Source of the DNA: Roseovarius spongiae
Lineage (GTDB): Bacteria; Pseudomonadota; Alphaproteobacteria; Rhodobacterales; Rhodobacteraceae
Direction: 5' to 3'
NCBI RefSeq assembly: GCF_003651245.1
Contig: NZ_RAPE01000005.1
Location: 124,001-188,000, forward strand
Length of the DNA: 64,000 nt
The notes beneath the pieces were generated by a model. That model was not told the DNA's origin, did not search any database, and was given only the letters and a program-made list of their open reading frames with translations. Positions 1-9,700 of this stretch are shown one piece after another. Each line of letters begins with the position of its first letter. Position 1 is the stretch's first letter. The position numbers and the translations under genes were made by a program.

Positions 1-396
1 CGGCTGGAGCGGGAGGAGCGCAAGGTGCGGATGCTCTGGCAGCACGACCCGGCGCAACCCATCGGCATATGGGACGAGGTGCGCGAGGACGACCGCGGGC
101 TTTACGTCAAGGGCCGTCTGCTCGACAGCGTGGCGCGCGGGCGCGAGGCGATGGCGCTGATCGGCGCGGGGGCGATCGACGGGCTCAGCATCGGCTACCG
201 CACGGTGCGAGCCGCGAAGAATGACGAGGGCCGCAGGCTCTTGAGGGAACTGGAGCTGTGGGAGGTGTCGCTGGTGACCTTCCCGATGCTGCCCAGTGCG
301 CGGGTGGCCGCCAAGGGCGAGAGCCTGGTCGGCGCGGACCTGCGCGAATTGGCGGCGGCCTTCGAGGACGCCCGCCGGGAGTTGGCGCGCATGTAG
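1..396 (+). CDS. HK97-family prohead protease (GTA g4), 5' partial
   Basis: The reading frame is open from the first base, so the gene starts upstream; 131 residues are visible. It would be the maturation protease that cleaves the N-terminal delta domain of the capsid protein during head assembly. The herpesvirus-type protease fold is indicated by the His in LWQHD (visible residue 15) and the Ser in DGLSIGY (visible residue 63), the usual His/Ser pair of peptidase family U35/S78, followed by the conserved ELWEVSLVTFPM strand. The gene ends 35 nt before the capsid gene. Family identity is secure; the missing N-terminus cannot be assessed. Confidence 0.9.
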   Translation, partial: RLEREERKVRMLWQHDPAQPIGIWDEVREDDRGLYVKGRLLDSVARGREAMALIGAGAIDGLSIGYRTVRAAKNDEGRRLLRELELWEVSLVTFPMLPSARVAAKGESLVGADLRELAAAFEDARRELARM

Positions 397-431
397 CGTT
401 CGCCGCCTTTTCACAACCGAAGGACCAAGTG

Positions 432-1625
432 ATGACGATACCCGAGGAAAATCCTCGGACCGGGGGAGATCTGTCTGCTGACACGTCTCCGGCGGCCGAG
501 GTGAAGTCAGCCGTGGCGGGCTTCATGAGCGACTTCAAGGGCTTCCAGGCCGATATCCGCAACCGACTGCAACAACAGGAAGAGAAACTGACCATGTTCG
601 AACGCAAATCCTTTGCCCCCGCCCGGCCTGCGCTGGCCACGCGCACCGACACCGAAGCGCCACACCAGAAGGCGTTCAACGCCTACCTGCGCTCGGGCGA
701 CGATGACGGGCTGCGCGGGCTCGAGCTCGAGGGCAAGGCGCTGGGCACCTCCGTCGCCGCCGACGGCGGCTACCTCGTAGATCCGCAGACCGCCGACACG
801 ATCAAGTCGACACTGTCTTCCACTGCATCGATCCGCGCCATCGCCAATGTCGTGGCGGTCGAGGCGACGAGCTTTGACGTGCTGATCGATCATTCGGACG
901 TCGGCCACGGCTGGGCCACCGAAAGCGCGGCGGTCACCGAAACCGGAACACCGGCGATCGACCGGATCACCATCCCACTCCATGAGCTGAGCGCACTGCC
1001 CAAGGCAAGCCAGCGCCTGCTGGACGACAGCGCGTTCGATATCGAGACCTGGCTTGCGACCCGCATCGCCGACAAGTTCGCCCGCGCCGAGGCGGCTGCG
1101 TTCGTGTCGGGTGACGGCGTGGACAAGCCGCGCGGGTTCCTAACTCATCCGACCGTCGATAACGACGTCTGGGCCTGGGATAACATCGGCTATGTGCCGA
1201 CCGGCGCCGATGGCGACTTCTCCGGCGCGGATGAGATCATCGACCTCGTCTATGCGCTGGGCGCGCAATACCGCGCCAACGCGTCCTTTGTGATGAATTC
1301 AAAGACCGCCGGCGCGGTGCGCAAGATGAAGGACGCCGATGGCCGGTTCCTGTGGTCGGACGGTCTTGCCGCTGGCGAACCCGCGCGGCTGCTGGGCTAC
1401 CCGGTGCTTATCGCCGAGGACATGCCTGACATCGCAAGCGGGTCGATGTCGATCGCGTTCGGCGATTTCGGCGCGGGTTACACCGTGGCCGAACGGCCCG
1501 ATCTGCGCGTGCTGCGTGACCCGTTCAGCGCCAAGCCGCATGTCCTCTTCTACGCGACCAAGCGCGTGGGCGGCGATGTGAGCGATTTCGCCGCGATCAA
1601 GCTGCTGAAGTTCGCCACCTCCTGA
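432..1625 (+). CDS. Major capsid protein, HK97 family (GTA g5)
   Basis: A 397-residue HK97-fold capsid protein forming the GTA head. I chose the ATG at 432 because a GAAGGA ribosome site lies 7 nt upstream and the protein then begins with a typical acidic N-terminal scaffold segment (about residues 20-65, including a coiled-coil with NRLQQQEEKL). The mature shell protein probably starts near residues 60-70 after cleavage by the preceding protease. The motif GTSVAADGGYLVDP (around residue 110) and the C-terminal RVLRDPFSAKPHVLFYATKRVGG are characteristic of this family. The 149-nt gap downstream, with a GC hairpin, is the largest in the cluster. Confidence 0.93.
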   Translation: MTIPEENPRTGGDLSADTSPAAEVKSAVAGFMSDFKGFQADIRNRLQQQEEKLTMFERKSFAPARPALATRTDTEAPHQKAFNAYLRSGDDDGLRGLELEGKALGTSVAADGGYLVDPQTADTIKSTLSSTASIRAIANVVAVEATSFDVLIDHSDVGHGWATESAAVTETGTPAIDRITIPLHELSALPKASQRLLDDSAFDIETWLATRIADKFARAEAAAFVSGDGVDKPRGFLTHPTVDNDVWAWDNIGYVPTGADGDFSGADEIIDLVYALGAQYRANASFVMNSKTAGAVRKMKDADGRFLWSDGLAAGEPARLLGYPVLIAEDMPDIASGSMSIAFGDFGAGYTVAERPDLRVLRDPFSAKPHVLFYATKRVGGDVSDFAAIKLLKFATS

Positions 1626-1640
1626 GGTTGCGCGAACGGG

Positions 1641-1661
1641 CGGGGGTGTAACGCCCCCGCT
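1641..1661 (+). terminator. GC-rich hairpin after capsid gene (attenuator or mRNA-stability element)
   Basis: Arms GCGGGGGTG and CGCCCCCGC pair over 9 bp with one G-U wobble around a TAA loop. It lies 16 nt after the capsid stop. No run of T follows, so it is not a canonical intrinsic terminator. It could partially terminate transcription or protect the capsid mRNA 3' end. Confidence 0.45.
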
Positions 1662-1774
1662 CCGGGGCGCGCGCCGCCAATCCAACCGCGTCTTCCAGCT
1701 GCTCCCCCTCCGTGCGGGGCGCGGGGCCGCGCGCGCCTTGACCCCGGAGGGACCGGGAAATTCGGAGTAAATCC

Positions 1775-2374
1775 ATGATCTTGATCGAAGAAACGGCTGT
1801 TCCGCTCTCCGCGTTGCCGGTAAGTGAATTCAAGGCCCACCTGCGGCTCGGCACAGGGTTTTCGGATGACAACATCCAGGACGGCGTGCTCGAGGGGTTC
1901 CTGCGGGCCGCGCTGGCCGCCATCGAGGCGCGCACCGGCAAGGCGCTGATCGCGCGGACGTTCAGCTGGGAGATCCCAGCCTGGCGCGGGGCCCAGGGAC
2001 AGGCGTTGCCGGTCGCTTCGGTGGCGGAGGTGCTGGAGCTTGCGCTGCGCGACGCGGAAGGAGCGGAAACGGTCGCCGATCCCGCGACCTATCGCCTGGA
2101 GCGGGACACGCACCGCCCCCGGCTGCTGCCGAGGGGAACCAGCCTGCCGGCGATCCCGGCGCGCGGCGCGGCGATCATTCGGTTCAGTGCGGGATACGGA
2201 TCCGTATGGGGCGACCTGCCGGCCGATCTCGGGCAGGCGGTGCTGCTGCTGGCGGCGCATTACTACGAATACCGGCACGAAACCGCGCTGGGCGGCGGCT
2301 GCATGCCGTTCGGCGTGACCAGCCTGATCGAACGCTACCGCACCGTGCGGCTGCTGGGCGGGGGGATGGTTTGA
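1775..2374 (+). CDS. Head-tail connector / adaptor (GTA g6, phage gp6-like)
   Basis: A 199-residue protein of the phage head-tail connector family (phiE125 gp8/gp6-like), which forms a ring beneath the portal linking head to tail. The signature is an N-terminal LSVSEFKAHLRL-like helix (here LPVSEFKAHLRLG), the helix-rich FLRAALAAIEARTGKAL and the C-terminal AVLLLAAHYYEYRHE segment. GGAG lies 7 nt before the ATG. The stop overlaps the next start by one base (TGATG), implying translational coupling to g7. Confidence 0.85.
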   Translation: MILIEETAVPLSALPVSEFKAHLRLGTGFSDDNIQDGVLEGFLRAALAAIEARTGKALIARTFSWEIPAWRGAQGQALPVASVAEVLELALRDAEGAETVADPATYRLERDTHRPRLLPRGTSLPAIPARGAAIIRFSAGYGSVWGDLPADLGQAVLLLAAHYYEYRHETALGGGCMPFGVTSLIERYRTVRLLGGGMV

Positions 2375-2712
2375 TGAAACGGATCACGCTCAACCGGCAA
2401 CTGGTGCTGGAAGCGCCCGAGCGCGTCGCGGACGGCGCGGGCGGCTTTGACGAGACATGGGCGCCGCGCGGCACGCTTTGGGCCGAGGTTCACGCGCGCA
2501 CCGGGCGCGAGATGACCGGGGGCGCGGCGCAGGTGTCCAGCACCGGCTACCGCATCACCGTCCGTGCGGCGCCATATGGCGCGCCGTCGCGCCCGAAACC
2601 CGAACAGCGGTTCCGCGACGGCGCGCGCATCTTTCGTATCGAGGCGGTCGCCGACATGGACCCGGTGGGGCGTTACCTCACCTGCTTTGCCGAAGAGGAG
2701 GTGGCGGTATGA
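2374..2712 (+). CDS. Head closure / head-tail adaptor protein (GTA g7)
   Basis: A 112-residue small beta-rich protein fitting the SPP1 gp16-like head-closure family by position, length and pattern: N-terminal LNRQLVLEAPERVADGAGG, then a strand pair ending RFRDGARIFRIEAVADMD. It would seal the connector and act as a stopper before tail joining. I chose the ATG at 2374, which overlaps the g6 stop, over an in-frame upstream start inside g6. Its own stop overlaps the g8 start by 4 nt (ATGA). Identification rests mostly on synteny and length. Confidence 0.8.
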   Translation: MKRITLNRQLVLEAPERVADGAGGFDETWAPRGTLWAEVHARTGREMTGGAAQVSSTGYRITVRAAPYGAPSRPKPEQRFRDGARIFRIEAVADMDPVGRYLTCFAEEEVAV

Positions 2713-3128
2713 GCTATGGCGTCTCGGCCGCGCTGCAGGCGGCAATCTATCAGAAACTGTCCGGCGACGGGGCGATCGGGGCGATTGTCGGCGACGCGAT
2801 CTATGACGCGATCCCGGCGGGGCCGCTGCCCGAAACCTACCTCGCGCTTGGCGCCGAGGACGTGCGCGACCGCTCGGACGGCACGGCGGGCGGGGCGTGG
2901 CACCGGTTCACCATCTCGGTCGTCACCGAGGCGGCCGGGTTTCACGCCGCCAAGCTGCTGGCCGCCGCCGTGTGCGACGCGGTGGTGGACACGGACCTGG
3001 CGCTGAGCCGCGGGCGGCTCGTCGGCTTGCATTTCGACCGCGCCCGCGCCCGGCGGGAGAGCGGCGGGCAGAACCGGCGCATTGACCTCACCTTTCGCGC
3101 GCGCATCGACGACGCGCCAACCCCCTAA
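2709..3128 (+). CDS. Tail terminator protein, DUF3168 (GTA g8)
   Basis: A 139-residue DUF3168 protein. This family forms the hexameric ring that caps the tail tube and joins it to the head. The conserved pattern is visible: an N-terminal helix ALQAAIYQKLSGD, then DAIPAGPLPETYLALG, and HRFTISVVTEAAGFHAAKLLAAAVCDAV in the middle, ending with a RRIDLTFRARID strand. The ATG at 2709 overlaps the g7 stop. An 18-nt gap with an NGGAG ribosome site follows before the major tail protein. Confidence 0.85.
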   Translation: MSYGVSAALQAAIYQKLSGDGAIGAIVGDAIYDAIPAGPLPETYLALGAEDVRDRSDGTAGGAWHRFTISVVTEAAGFHAAKLLAAAVCDAVVDTDLALSRGRLVGLHFDRARARRESGGQNRRIDLTFRARIDDAPTP

Positions 3129-3146
3129 CCAACGGAGACCAGACAC

Positions 3147-3560
3147 ATGGCAGTTCAGAACGGCAAGGACCTTCTCATCAAGGTCGATCTCACGGGTGAC
3201 GGCAATTTCCAGTCGGTGGCTGGGCTGCGCGCGACGCGCATCAGCTTCAACGCGGAGAGCGTGGACGTGACCAACCTCGACAGCGACGGGGGCTGGCGCG
3301 AATTGCTGGCCGGCGCGGGGGTCAAGTCGGCGGCGATCAGCGGCTCGGGCATCTTTCGCGACGCGGATTCGGACGAGCGCGCGCGCCAGATCTTCTTTGA
3401 CGGCGAGACGCCTGATTTCCAGGTGGTGATCCCCGATTTCGGCATCGTCGAGGGGCCGTTCCAGGTCACCTCGATCGAATATGCCGGCGCCCATGACGGC
3501 GAGGCGACCTACGAGCTTGCCCTCGCCTCGGCGGGGCGGCTGATCTTCAGCGCGCTCTGA
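3147..3560 (+). CDS. Major tail tube protein (GTA g9)
   Basis: A 137-residue TP901-1-type major tail protein that would polymerise into the tail tube. The sequence opens with NGKDLLIKVD and contains the family hallmark of an assigned-strand pair (AGLRATRISFNAESVDVTN) and a long loop before GSGIFRDADSD. A GGAG ribosome site lies 9 nt upstream of the ATG. Length and position match RcGTA g9. It is followed after 4 nt by the chaperone gene g10. Confidence 0.87.
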   Translation: MAVQNGKDLLIKVDLTGDGNFQSVAGLRATRISFNAESVDVTNLDSDGGWRELLAGAGVKSAAISGSGIFRDADSDERARQIFFDGETPDFQVVIPDFGIVEGPFQVTSIEYAGAHDGEATYELALASAGRLIFSAL

Positions 3561-3564
3561 ACCG

Positions 3565-3885
3565 ATGGCGAATCCCTGGGCAGGCGAGGTGGCGCTGACC
3601 ATCGACGGCGAGCGGCGTGTGCTCAAGCTCACGCTGGGCGCGCTGGCCGAGTTGGAGGCGTCGCTCGACGCCGGATCGCTGGTCGAGCTGGTGGAGCGGT
3701 TCGAGAGCGGCGCGTTCCGGTCGCGCGACGTGCTGGCGCTGATCGTGGCGGGGCTGCGCGGCGGCGGATGGCGGGGCCACGCCGCCGACCTCGTCGCCGC
3801 CGAGATCGAGGGCGGCCCCCTTGGGGCCGCGCGGACGGCGGCGGAACTGCTGGCGCGCGCCTTCGCGCTGCCGGAGCAGGCATGA
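3565..3885 (+). CDS. Tail assembly chaperone (GTA g10, GTA_gp10 family)
   Basis: A 106-residue protein of the gene transfer agent gp10 family. It begins MANPWAGEVALTIDGERRVLKLTLGAL and has the typical helix LAELEASLDAGSLVELVERF and GGWRGHAADLVAAEIEGG. Members resemble phage tail tube chaperones acting with the tape measure. In lambda-type phages the chaperone pair is made by frameshifting. Here the second partner is a separate gene whose ATG overlaps the stop of this one, so no frameshift is needed. Confidence 0.82.
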   Translation: MANPWAGEVALTIDGERRVLKLTLGALAELEASLDAGSLVELVERFESGAFRSRDVLALIVAGLRGGGWRGHAADLVAAEIEGGPLGAARTAAELLARAFALPEQA

Positions 3886-4085
3886 GCGGGTTCGACTGGC
3901 CCGCGCTCATGCAGGCGGGGCTGCGCGGCCTGAGGCTGCGCCCGGCGGAGTTCTGGGCGCTCACCCCGGCGGAGTTCCGGCTGATGCTGGGCGAGGCGCA
4001 GGGCCTTGCGCCGCTGGCGCGCGATGGGCTGGAGGCGTTGATGCGGAGCTTTCCGGACATGAACGGAGATGTGAAAGATGGATGA
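3882..4085 (+). CDS. Second tail assembly chaperone (GTA g10.1, rcc01693-like)
   Basis: A 67-residue protein starting MSGFDWPALMQAGLRGLRL, with a paired PAEFWALTPAEFRLMLG segment that is diagnostic of the small phage tail assembly chaperone family found in GTAs. I placed the start at 3882, where ATGA overlaps the g10 stop; longer in-frame openings are only shadows of g10. It overlaps the tape measure gene start by 8 nt. It is often missed in annotation because of its size. Confidence 0.8.
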   Translation: MSGFDWPALMQAGLRGLRLRPAEFWALTPAEFRLMLGEAQGLAPLARDGLEALMRSFPDMNGDVKDG

Positions 4086-4740
4086 CACCGACCACATGGA
4101 TGCGCTCGACGCGCAGATAGAGGCGCTCGATGCGTCGCTGGGGGACGCGACGCAGATGGCCGCCGCCTTCAACGCCGAGTTGGGCCGCGTGCGCGCCGGT
4201 TTCGAGCAGACGGGATACGACGTGGCGACGCTGGACCGGGGCATCAGCCGCGGCTTGCGCGGCGCGATCAAGGGCGCGGTCGTGGATGGCGACAACCTGT
4301 CCACGTCGCTGCGGAGCCTTGCCAACACGATGATCAACACCGCGTTCAACGCCGCGGTGAAGCCGGTGACGAACCATGTTGGCGGGTTGCTGTCGACCGG
4401 GATCGGCGACTTCGTGGGCGGCCTGCTGCCGTTCGAGAAGGGCGGCACGTTCGCGCAGGGGCGCGTGCAGCCCTTCGCCAACGGCGGCGTGGTAAACGGG
4501 CCCGTGACCTTTCCGATGCGCGGCGGCACGGGCCTGATGGGCGAGGCGGGGCCGGAGGCGATCATGCCGTTGGCGCGCAGTGCGGACGGCAAGCTGGGCG
4601 TGCGCGGCGCGGGCGGCGGCGGTCCGGTCAACGTGGTGATGAACGTCAGCACGCCGGACGCCGACAGTTTCCGCCGCAGTCAGGGTCAGATCGCCGCGCA
4701 ACTGGGCCGGGCCATCGGGCGCGGCGGGCGCAATCGCTGA
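4078..4740 (+). CDS. Tail tape measure protein (GTA g11)
   Basis: A 220-residue tape measure protein, very short compared with those of siphophages (usually 700 or more) but the normal length for RcGTA, consistent with the short GTA tail. Residues about 1-60 are helical (DALDAQIEALDASLGDATQM). The C-terminal half has the conserved Gly-rich FEKGGTFAQGRVQPFANGGVV and MGEAGPEAIMPLARSADGKLGV motif typical of lambda-family tape measure C-termini. The start overlaps g10.1. Confidence 0.85.
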   Translation: MDDTDHMDALDAQIEALDASLGDATQMAAAFNAELGRVRAGFEQTGYDVATLDRGISRGLRGAIKGAVVDGDNLSTSLRSLANTMINTAFNAAVKPVTNHVGGLLSTGIGDFVGGLLPFEKGGTFAQGRVQPFANGGVVNGPVTFPMRGGTGLMGEAGPEAIMPLARSADGKLGVRGAGGGGPVNVVMNVSTPDADSFRRSQGQIAAQLGRAIGRGGRNR

Positions 4741-4757
4741 GAAAGGGGAGCAAGAGC

Positions 4758-5390
4758 ATGGGATTTCACGAGATACGGTTTCCGGCGAACCTGAGCTTCG
4801 GCGCATTGGGCGGGCCGCACCGGCATACCGACATCGTCACGCTGGCCAACGGACACGAGGAGCGCAACACGCCCTGGGCGCATTCGCGCCGCCGCTATGA
4901 CGCGGGCGTGGCGATGCGCAGCCTGGACGACATCGAAACCTTGATCGCCTTCTTCGAGGCGCGCCAGGGTCAGATCCACGGCTTCCGCTGGAAGGATTGG
5001 TCGGATTACCGCACCTGCGGCGGCGCGCGCGTGCCGGAATACACCGACGTCACCATCGCCCACGGCGACGACGTCACGCCGGTCTTTCCGCTGGTCAAGA
5101 CCTATCGCTCGGGCGAGCAGGGCTATGCGCGCCCGATCACCAAGCCGGTGCGCGGCACTGTGCGGATCGGAATCGGCGGGGACGAGCAGCAGGAAGGCAT
5201 ACATTACGAGGTGGACACCGCCACGGGTCTGGTCACCTTCGCCCACCCGCCGAACGATGGTGAGCCGATCACCGCGGGGTTCGAGTTCGACGTGCCGGTC
5301 AGGTTCGACACCGACCGACTCGAGGTGAGCATCGCGAGCTTTCGCGCGGGCGAGGCGCCGAGCGTGCCGGTGGTGGAGATCCGGACATGA
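4758..5390 (+). CDS. Distal tail protein, DUF2460 (GTA g12)
   Basis: A 210-residue DUF2460 protein. It begins MGFHEIRFPANLSFGALGGP and contains GRRYDAGVAMRSLDDIE-type (SRRRYDAGVAMRSL) and FRWKDWSDYRTC motifs that define the family. In RcGTA this is the distal tail protein at the tube-baseplate junction. A strong GGGGAG ribosome site precedes the ATG. The stop overlaps the g13 start by 4 nt. Confidence 0.88.
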   Translation: MGFHEIRFPANLSFGALGGPHRHTDIVTLANGHEERNTPWAHSRRRYDAGVAMRSLDDIETLIAFFEARQGQIHGFRWKDWSDYRTCGGARVPEYTDVTIAHGDDVTPVFPLVKTYRSGEQGYARPITKPVRGTVRIGIGGDEQQEGIHYEVDTATGLVTFAHPPNDGEPITAGFEFDVPVRFDTDRLEVSIASFRAGEAPSVPVVEIRT

Positions 5391-6274
5391 GCGCGCTCAA
5401 CCCCGCGCTGGCGGCGCATCTGCGAACCGGGACGACGACGACCTGCCGCTGCTGGGCGCTGGCGCGCGTTGACGGCGTGGTCATGGGGTTCACCGATCAC
5501 GACGGGCCGCTGGAATTCGACGGGATCACCTTCCGTGCCGATACCGGGCTCAGCGCGCTCGCCTTGCAGCAGGGCACCGGGCTTGCGGTGGATAACACCG
5601 AGGCGCTGGGCGCGCTCAGCGATGCGGCGATCCGCGAGGACGATATCGAGGCGGGGCGCTATGACGGGGCCGAGATCCGCGCCTGGCTGGTGAACTGGCG
5701 GGACGTGAGCCAGCGCCACCTGCAGTTCCGCGGGACCATCGGCGAGCTGCGCCGCAAGAACGGCGCCTTCGAGGCGGAACTGCGCGGGCTGACCGAGGCG
5801 TTGAACCAGCCGCTGGGCCGGGTTTACCAGAAGCCGTGCTCGGCGGTGTTGGGCGACAGCGCGTGCGGCTTCGACATGAGCAAGCCGGGATACACGTCCG
5901 AGCGGCCCGTCGAGGAGGTAGAGGACCGGCAGGCGTTCCGCTTTGCCGCGTTCGGCGGGTTCGATGACGGCTGGTTTCAGCATGGCCGGCTCAGGGTGCT
6001 GAGCGGCGCGGCGGAGGGATTGGGCGGCGTGGTGAAACGCGACCGCGAGATCGACGGCGTGCGCCGGATCGACCTGTGGCAACCGCTGCGCGCGCCCATC
6101 GCGCCGGGCGACGTGGTGCGGCTCGAGGCGGGCTGCGACAAGCGCGTGGCGACCTGCCGGCTGAAGTTCCAGAACTTGGTGAACTACCAGGGCTTCCCCG
6201 ACATTCCCGGCGACGACTGGTCGATCTCGGATCCGGCCAAGGCCGGGAACCTCGACGGAGGAAGCCGGAGATGA
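5387..6274 (+). CDS. Tail hub protein, DUF2163 (GTA g13)
   Basis: A 295-residue DUF2163 protein, the GTA baseplate hub. The N-terminal half carries FTDHDGPLEFDGITFRAD and LRGLTEALNQPLGRVYQ. Four cysteines in the second half (PCSAVLGDSACGF near residue 150 and GCDKRVATCRLKF near residue 250) are spaced like those that bind an iron-sulfur cluster in lambda gpL-type hubs; I infer the same here. It overlaps both neighbours by 4 nt (ATGA), consistent with tight coupling to g14. Confidence 0.87.
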   Translation: MSALNPALAAHLRTGTTTTCRCWALARVDGVVMGFTDHDGPLEFDGITFRADTGLSALALQQGTGLAVDNTEALGALSDAAIREDDIEAGRYDGAEIRAWLVNWRDVSQRHLQFRGTIGELRRKNGAFEAELRGLTEALNQPLGRVYQKPCSAVLGDSACGFDMSKPGYTSERPVEEVEDRQAFRFAAFGGFDDGWFQHGRLRVLSGAAEGLGGVVKRDREIDGVRRIDLWQPLRAPIAPGDVVRLEAGCDKRVATCRLKFQNLVNYQGFPDIPGDDWSISDPAKAGNLDGGSRR

Positions 6275-6717
6275 GCGGTTTCGAGCAACGGATCGTCACC
6301 GCCGCGCGCGGCTGGATCGGCACGCCCTACCTGCATCAGGCGTCATGCAAGGGGGCCGGAACCGATTGCCTCGGCCTTTTGCGCGGCGTCTGGCGCGAGG
6401 TGCTGGGCGCGGAGCCCGAGACGCCGCCCGCCTACTCGATGGACTGGTCCGAGCCTGCGCGGATCGAGGCGCTCTGGGCGGCGGCGCGGCGGCATCTCTG
6501 CGCCAAGGCGCGCTTGGCCGCCGCGCCCGGTGACGTGCTGCTCTTCCGGATGCGCGAAGGCGCAATCGCCAAGCATCTCGGCATCCAGGGGCGCACCGGC
6601 GCAGAGGCCAGTTTCATTCATGCCTATTCCGGCCACGCGGTGGTCGAAAGCCCGCTGGGCGCGCCATGGCGGCGGCGCATCGTGGCGCGGTTCACCTTTC
6701 CAGAGGAGCGTTCCTGA
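6271..6717 (+). CDS. NlpC/P60-family tail peptidase (GTA g14)
   Basis: A 148-residue NlpC/P60 cysteine peptidase expected to open the peptidoglycan cross-links of the recipient cell during DNA delivery. The catalytic Cys is residue 33 in KGAGTDCLGLLRGVW, and a candidate catalytic His is in AKHLGIQG with HAYSGHAVVESPL following. The ATG at 6271 overlaps the g13 stop; the upstream in-frame extension is rejected. Its stop overlaps the g15 start by one base. Confidence 0.88.
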   Translation: MSGFEQRIVTAARGWIGTPYLHQASCKGAGTDCLGLLRGVWREVLGAEPETPPAYSMDWSEPARIEALWAAARRHLCAKARLAAAPGDVLLFRMREGAIAKHLGIQGRTGAEASFIHAYSGHAVVESPLGAPWRRRIVARFTFPEERS

Positions 6718-9700
6718 TGGCGACCATACTTCTTTCAGCGGCGGGCGCGGCGATCGGCGGATCGGTCGGCGGCAGCATCCTCGGCCTGTCGATGACGGCG
6801 GTGGGCCGCTTCGCGGGCGGCGTGATCGGGCGCTCCATCGACCAGCGCCTGATGGGTGGCGGTTCGGAAGTGGTCGAAACGGGCCGCGCGCAGCGGCTGC
6901 GCCTCACCGGTTCGGGCGAGGGCGACGCGATCGCGCAGGTTTACGGGCGGATGCGCGTGGCCGGACAGGTGATCTGGGCCACCGAGTTCCGGGAGGAGGT
7001 CACGACCAGCGGCGGCGGGCGCGGCAAGGGCGGAGGGCCAAGCCGCCCCACGACTCGGAAATACAGCTATTCGGTGAGCCTTGCGCTCGCGCTCTGCGAG
7101 GGCGAGATCAGCCATGTCGGCCGCGTCTGGGCCGACGGGAACGAGATCGCGCGCAGCGACCTGGCGATGCGGGTCTATACGGGCGCGCGCGACCAGTTGC
7201 CCGACCCAAGGATCGAGGCGGTCGAGGGCGCGGGCAGCGTGCCCGCCTATCGCGGCAGCGCCTACGTTGTGATCGAGGACCTCGAGCTGGGCGAGTTCGG
7301 AAACCGCGTGCCGCAGTTCACCTTCGAGGTGATGCGCCCGGCGCAGGCAGACGCGCCGGGGGCGGAGCTCGACCCGCCGCAGGCGGTGCGCGCGGTGGCG
7401 ATGCTGCCCGGGACCGGCGAATACACGCTGGCGACGACGCCGGTGACGATGAATTACGGCTATGGCTCGAGCGGGCTCGCCAATGTCAACACGCCATCGG
7501 GGCAGGCGGATTTCGCCACGGCTCTGGAATCGCTCGAGGGCGAGCTGCCGAATTGCGGCGCGACCTCGCTGGTGGTGAGCTGGTTCGGCGACGACCTGCG
7601 GGCGGGCGAATGCAAGCTGCGGCCCAAGGTCGAACAGCAGGAGTATGACGCCAGCAACATGCCTTGGCAGGTGGCCGGGTTGACCCGCTACACGGCGCAG
7701 CCGGTGGCGCGCGACGCGGAGGACGCGCCGGTCTATGGCGGCACGCCCGCCGACGCGGCGGTGATCGAGAGCATCCTCGCGCTGCACCAGGCCGGGCAGG
7801 ACGTGATGTTCTACCCTTTCATCCTGATGGAGCAGCTGGACGGCAACCTGCGCGCCGATCCCTACAGCGACGCCGACAGTCAGCCGCCCTTGCCCTGGCG
7901 TGGGCGCATCACGCTGAGCGAGGCGCCGGGGCGGGACGGCAGCCCCGACGGGACCGCCGCCGCCGATGCCGAGGTCGCCGCCTTCTTCGGCACGGCGCGT
8001 GCAGCGGATTTCACCGTGCAGCCGATCACCCCAGTGCCGCCGCCCGCGCCCGCCAACGGCGCGCTGGACCTGCTGACCTATGGCGGGCCGGTCAAGCTGA
8101 GCCCGGTGGTCTATACCGGCCCGGACGAGTGGAGCTATCGCCGGTTCATCCTGCACAACGCGGCGCTGTGCGCCGCCGTGGGCGGTGTCGAGAGCTTCTG
8201 CATCGGCTCGGAAATGCGCGGGCTCACGCAGATACGCGGGGCCGGGGGCGGCTTTCCGGCGGTGGCGGAACTGGTCGCGCTCGCGGCGGAGGTACGCAGC
8301 ATCCTGGGGCCGGATGTCAGGATCGGCTATGCCGCGGACTGGTCGGAATATTTCGGCTACCAGCCACAGGACGGCAGCGGCGATCGGTATTTCCACCTCG
8401 ACCCGCTCTGGGCGGACGCCAATATCGATTTCATCGGGATCGACAATTACATGCCACTCTCAGATTGGCGCGAAGGGCGCGATCACGCCGATGCGGGGCA
8501 TGGCTCGATCTACGACCTCGGCTACCTGCAAGGCAATATCGAGGGCGGCGAGGGCTATGACTGGTTCTACCACTCGCCCGAGGCGCGCGCGGCGCAGATC
8601 CGCACCCCGATCACCGACGATGAGCATGGCGAGCCTTGGATATGGCGTTACAAGGATATTCGCGGCTGGTGGGAGAACGCGCATCACGAGCGGGTGGACG
8701 GCGTGCGCGCCGCCAAACCGACCGCCTGGGTTCCGCAATCCAAACCGATCCGCTTTACCGAGATCGGCTGCCCGGCGGTGGACAAGGGCACGAACGAACC
8801 GAACAAGTTTCTGGACGCGAAATCCTCGGAATCCGCCCTGCCCCGCTACTCGACGGGCCGGCGCGACGATCTGATCCAGATGCAATACCTGCGCGCGATG
8901 ATGGGTTATTGGAGCGATCCGGCGAACAACCCGGTGTCGGTTGAGTATGAGGCGCCGATGATCGACATGGATCATGCCCATGTCTGGGCATGGGACGCGC
9001 GGCCCTTTCCGTTCTTTCCGAACAACCGCACCCTCTGGGCTGACGGGGCGAATTACGCGCGCGGGCACTGGATCACCGGACGCAGCTCGGGCCGCAGGCT
9101 GGCGTCAGTCCTAGAGGAGATATGCGCACGCGCCGGAGTGCGCGCGCTCGATACCGAGGAATTGCACGACTACCTGCGCGGCTACACCATCGAGCAGGTC
9201 GGCGAAGCGCGCAGCGCGCTGCAACCGCTGATGCTGCGCTACGGGTTCGACGCGGTGGAGCGTGACGGCGCGCTGCGCTTCGTGCCGCGCGACGGGGTGG
9301 CCGACGCCGCCGTCGCGGCCGAGCGGTTGGTGCGCGACCCGCGCTCGGGCGAGACGCTCGAGGAAACCCGCGCGAGCGCGGCGGAAATCGCCGGACGCGT
9401 GCGGCTGCGCTTCATCGAGGCCGACGGCGATTACGAGGTGATCGCCGAAGAAGCGATCGTGCCGGACGACGCCACGCACGCGGTGTCGACCTCGGAGATG
9501 CCGCTCGCCATGACCCGCGCTGAAGGGCGCGCCGTCACCGAGCGTTGGCTGTCCGAGGCGCGGGTTTCGACCGACGCGGTCAGCCTGACGCTGCCGCCTT
9601 CGATGCAGCACCTGGGCGCGGGCGACGTGATCGCGCTGGACGAGACGGGCGGCCAGGGCCTTTTTCGCATCGACCGGGTCGAGAACATGGGCGGCGCGCA

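Noticed and set aside
2673..4652. Long open frame antisense to the GTA tail genes
   Set aside because: GC-rich DNA leaves long antisense frames. This one has low-complexity Arg/Pro/Ala sequence, no ribosome site and covers several well-supported genes.
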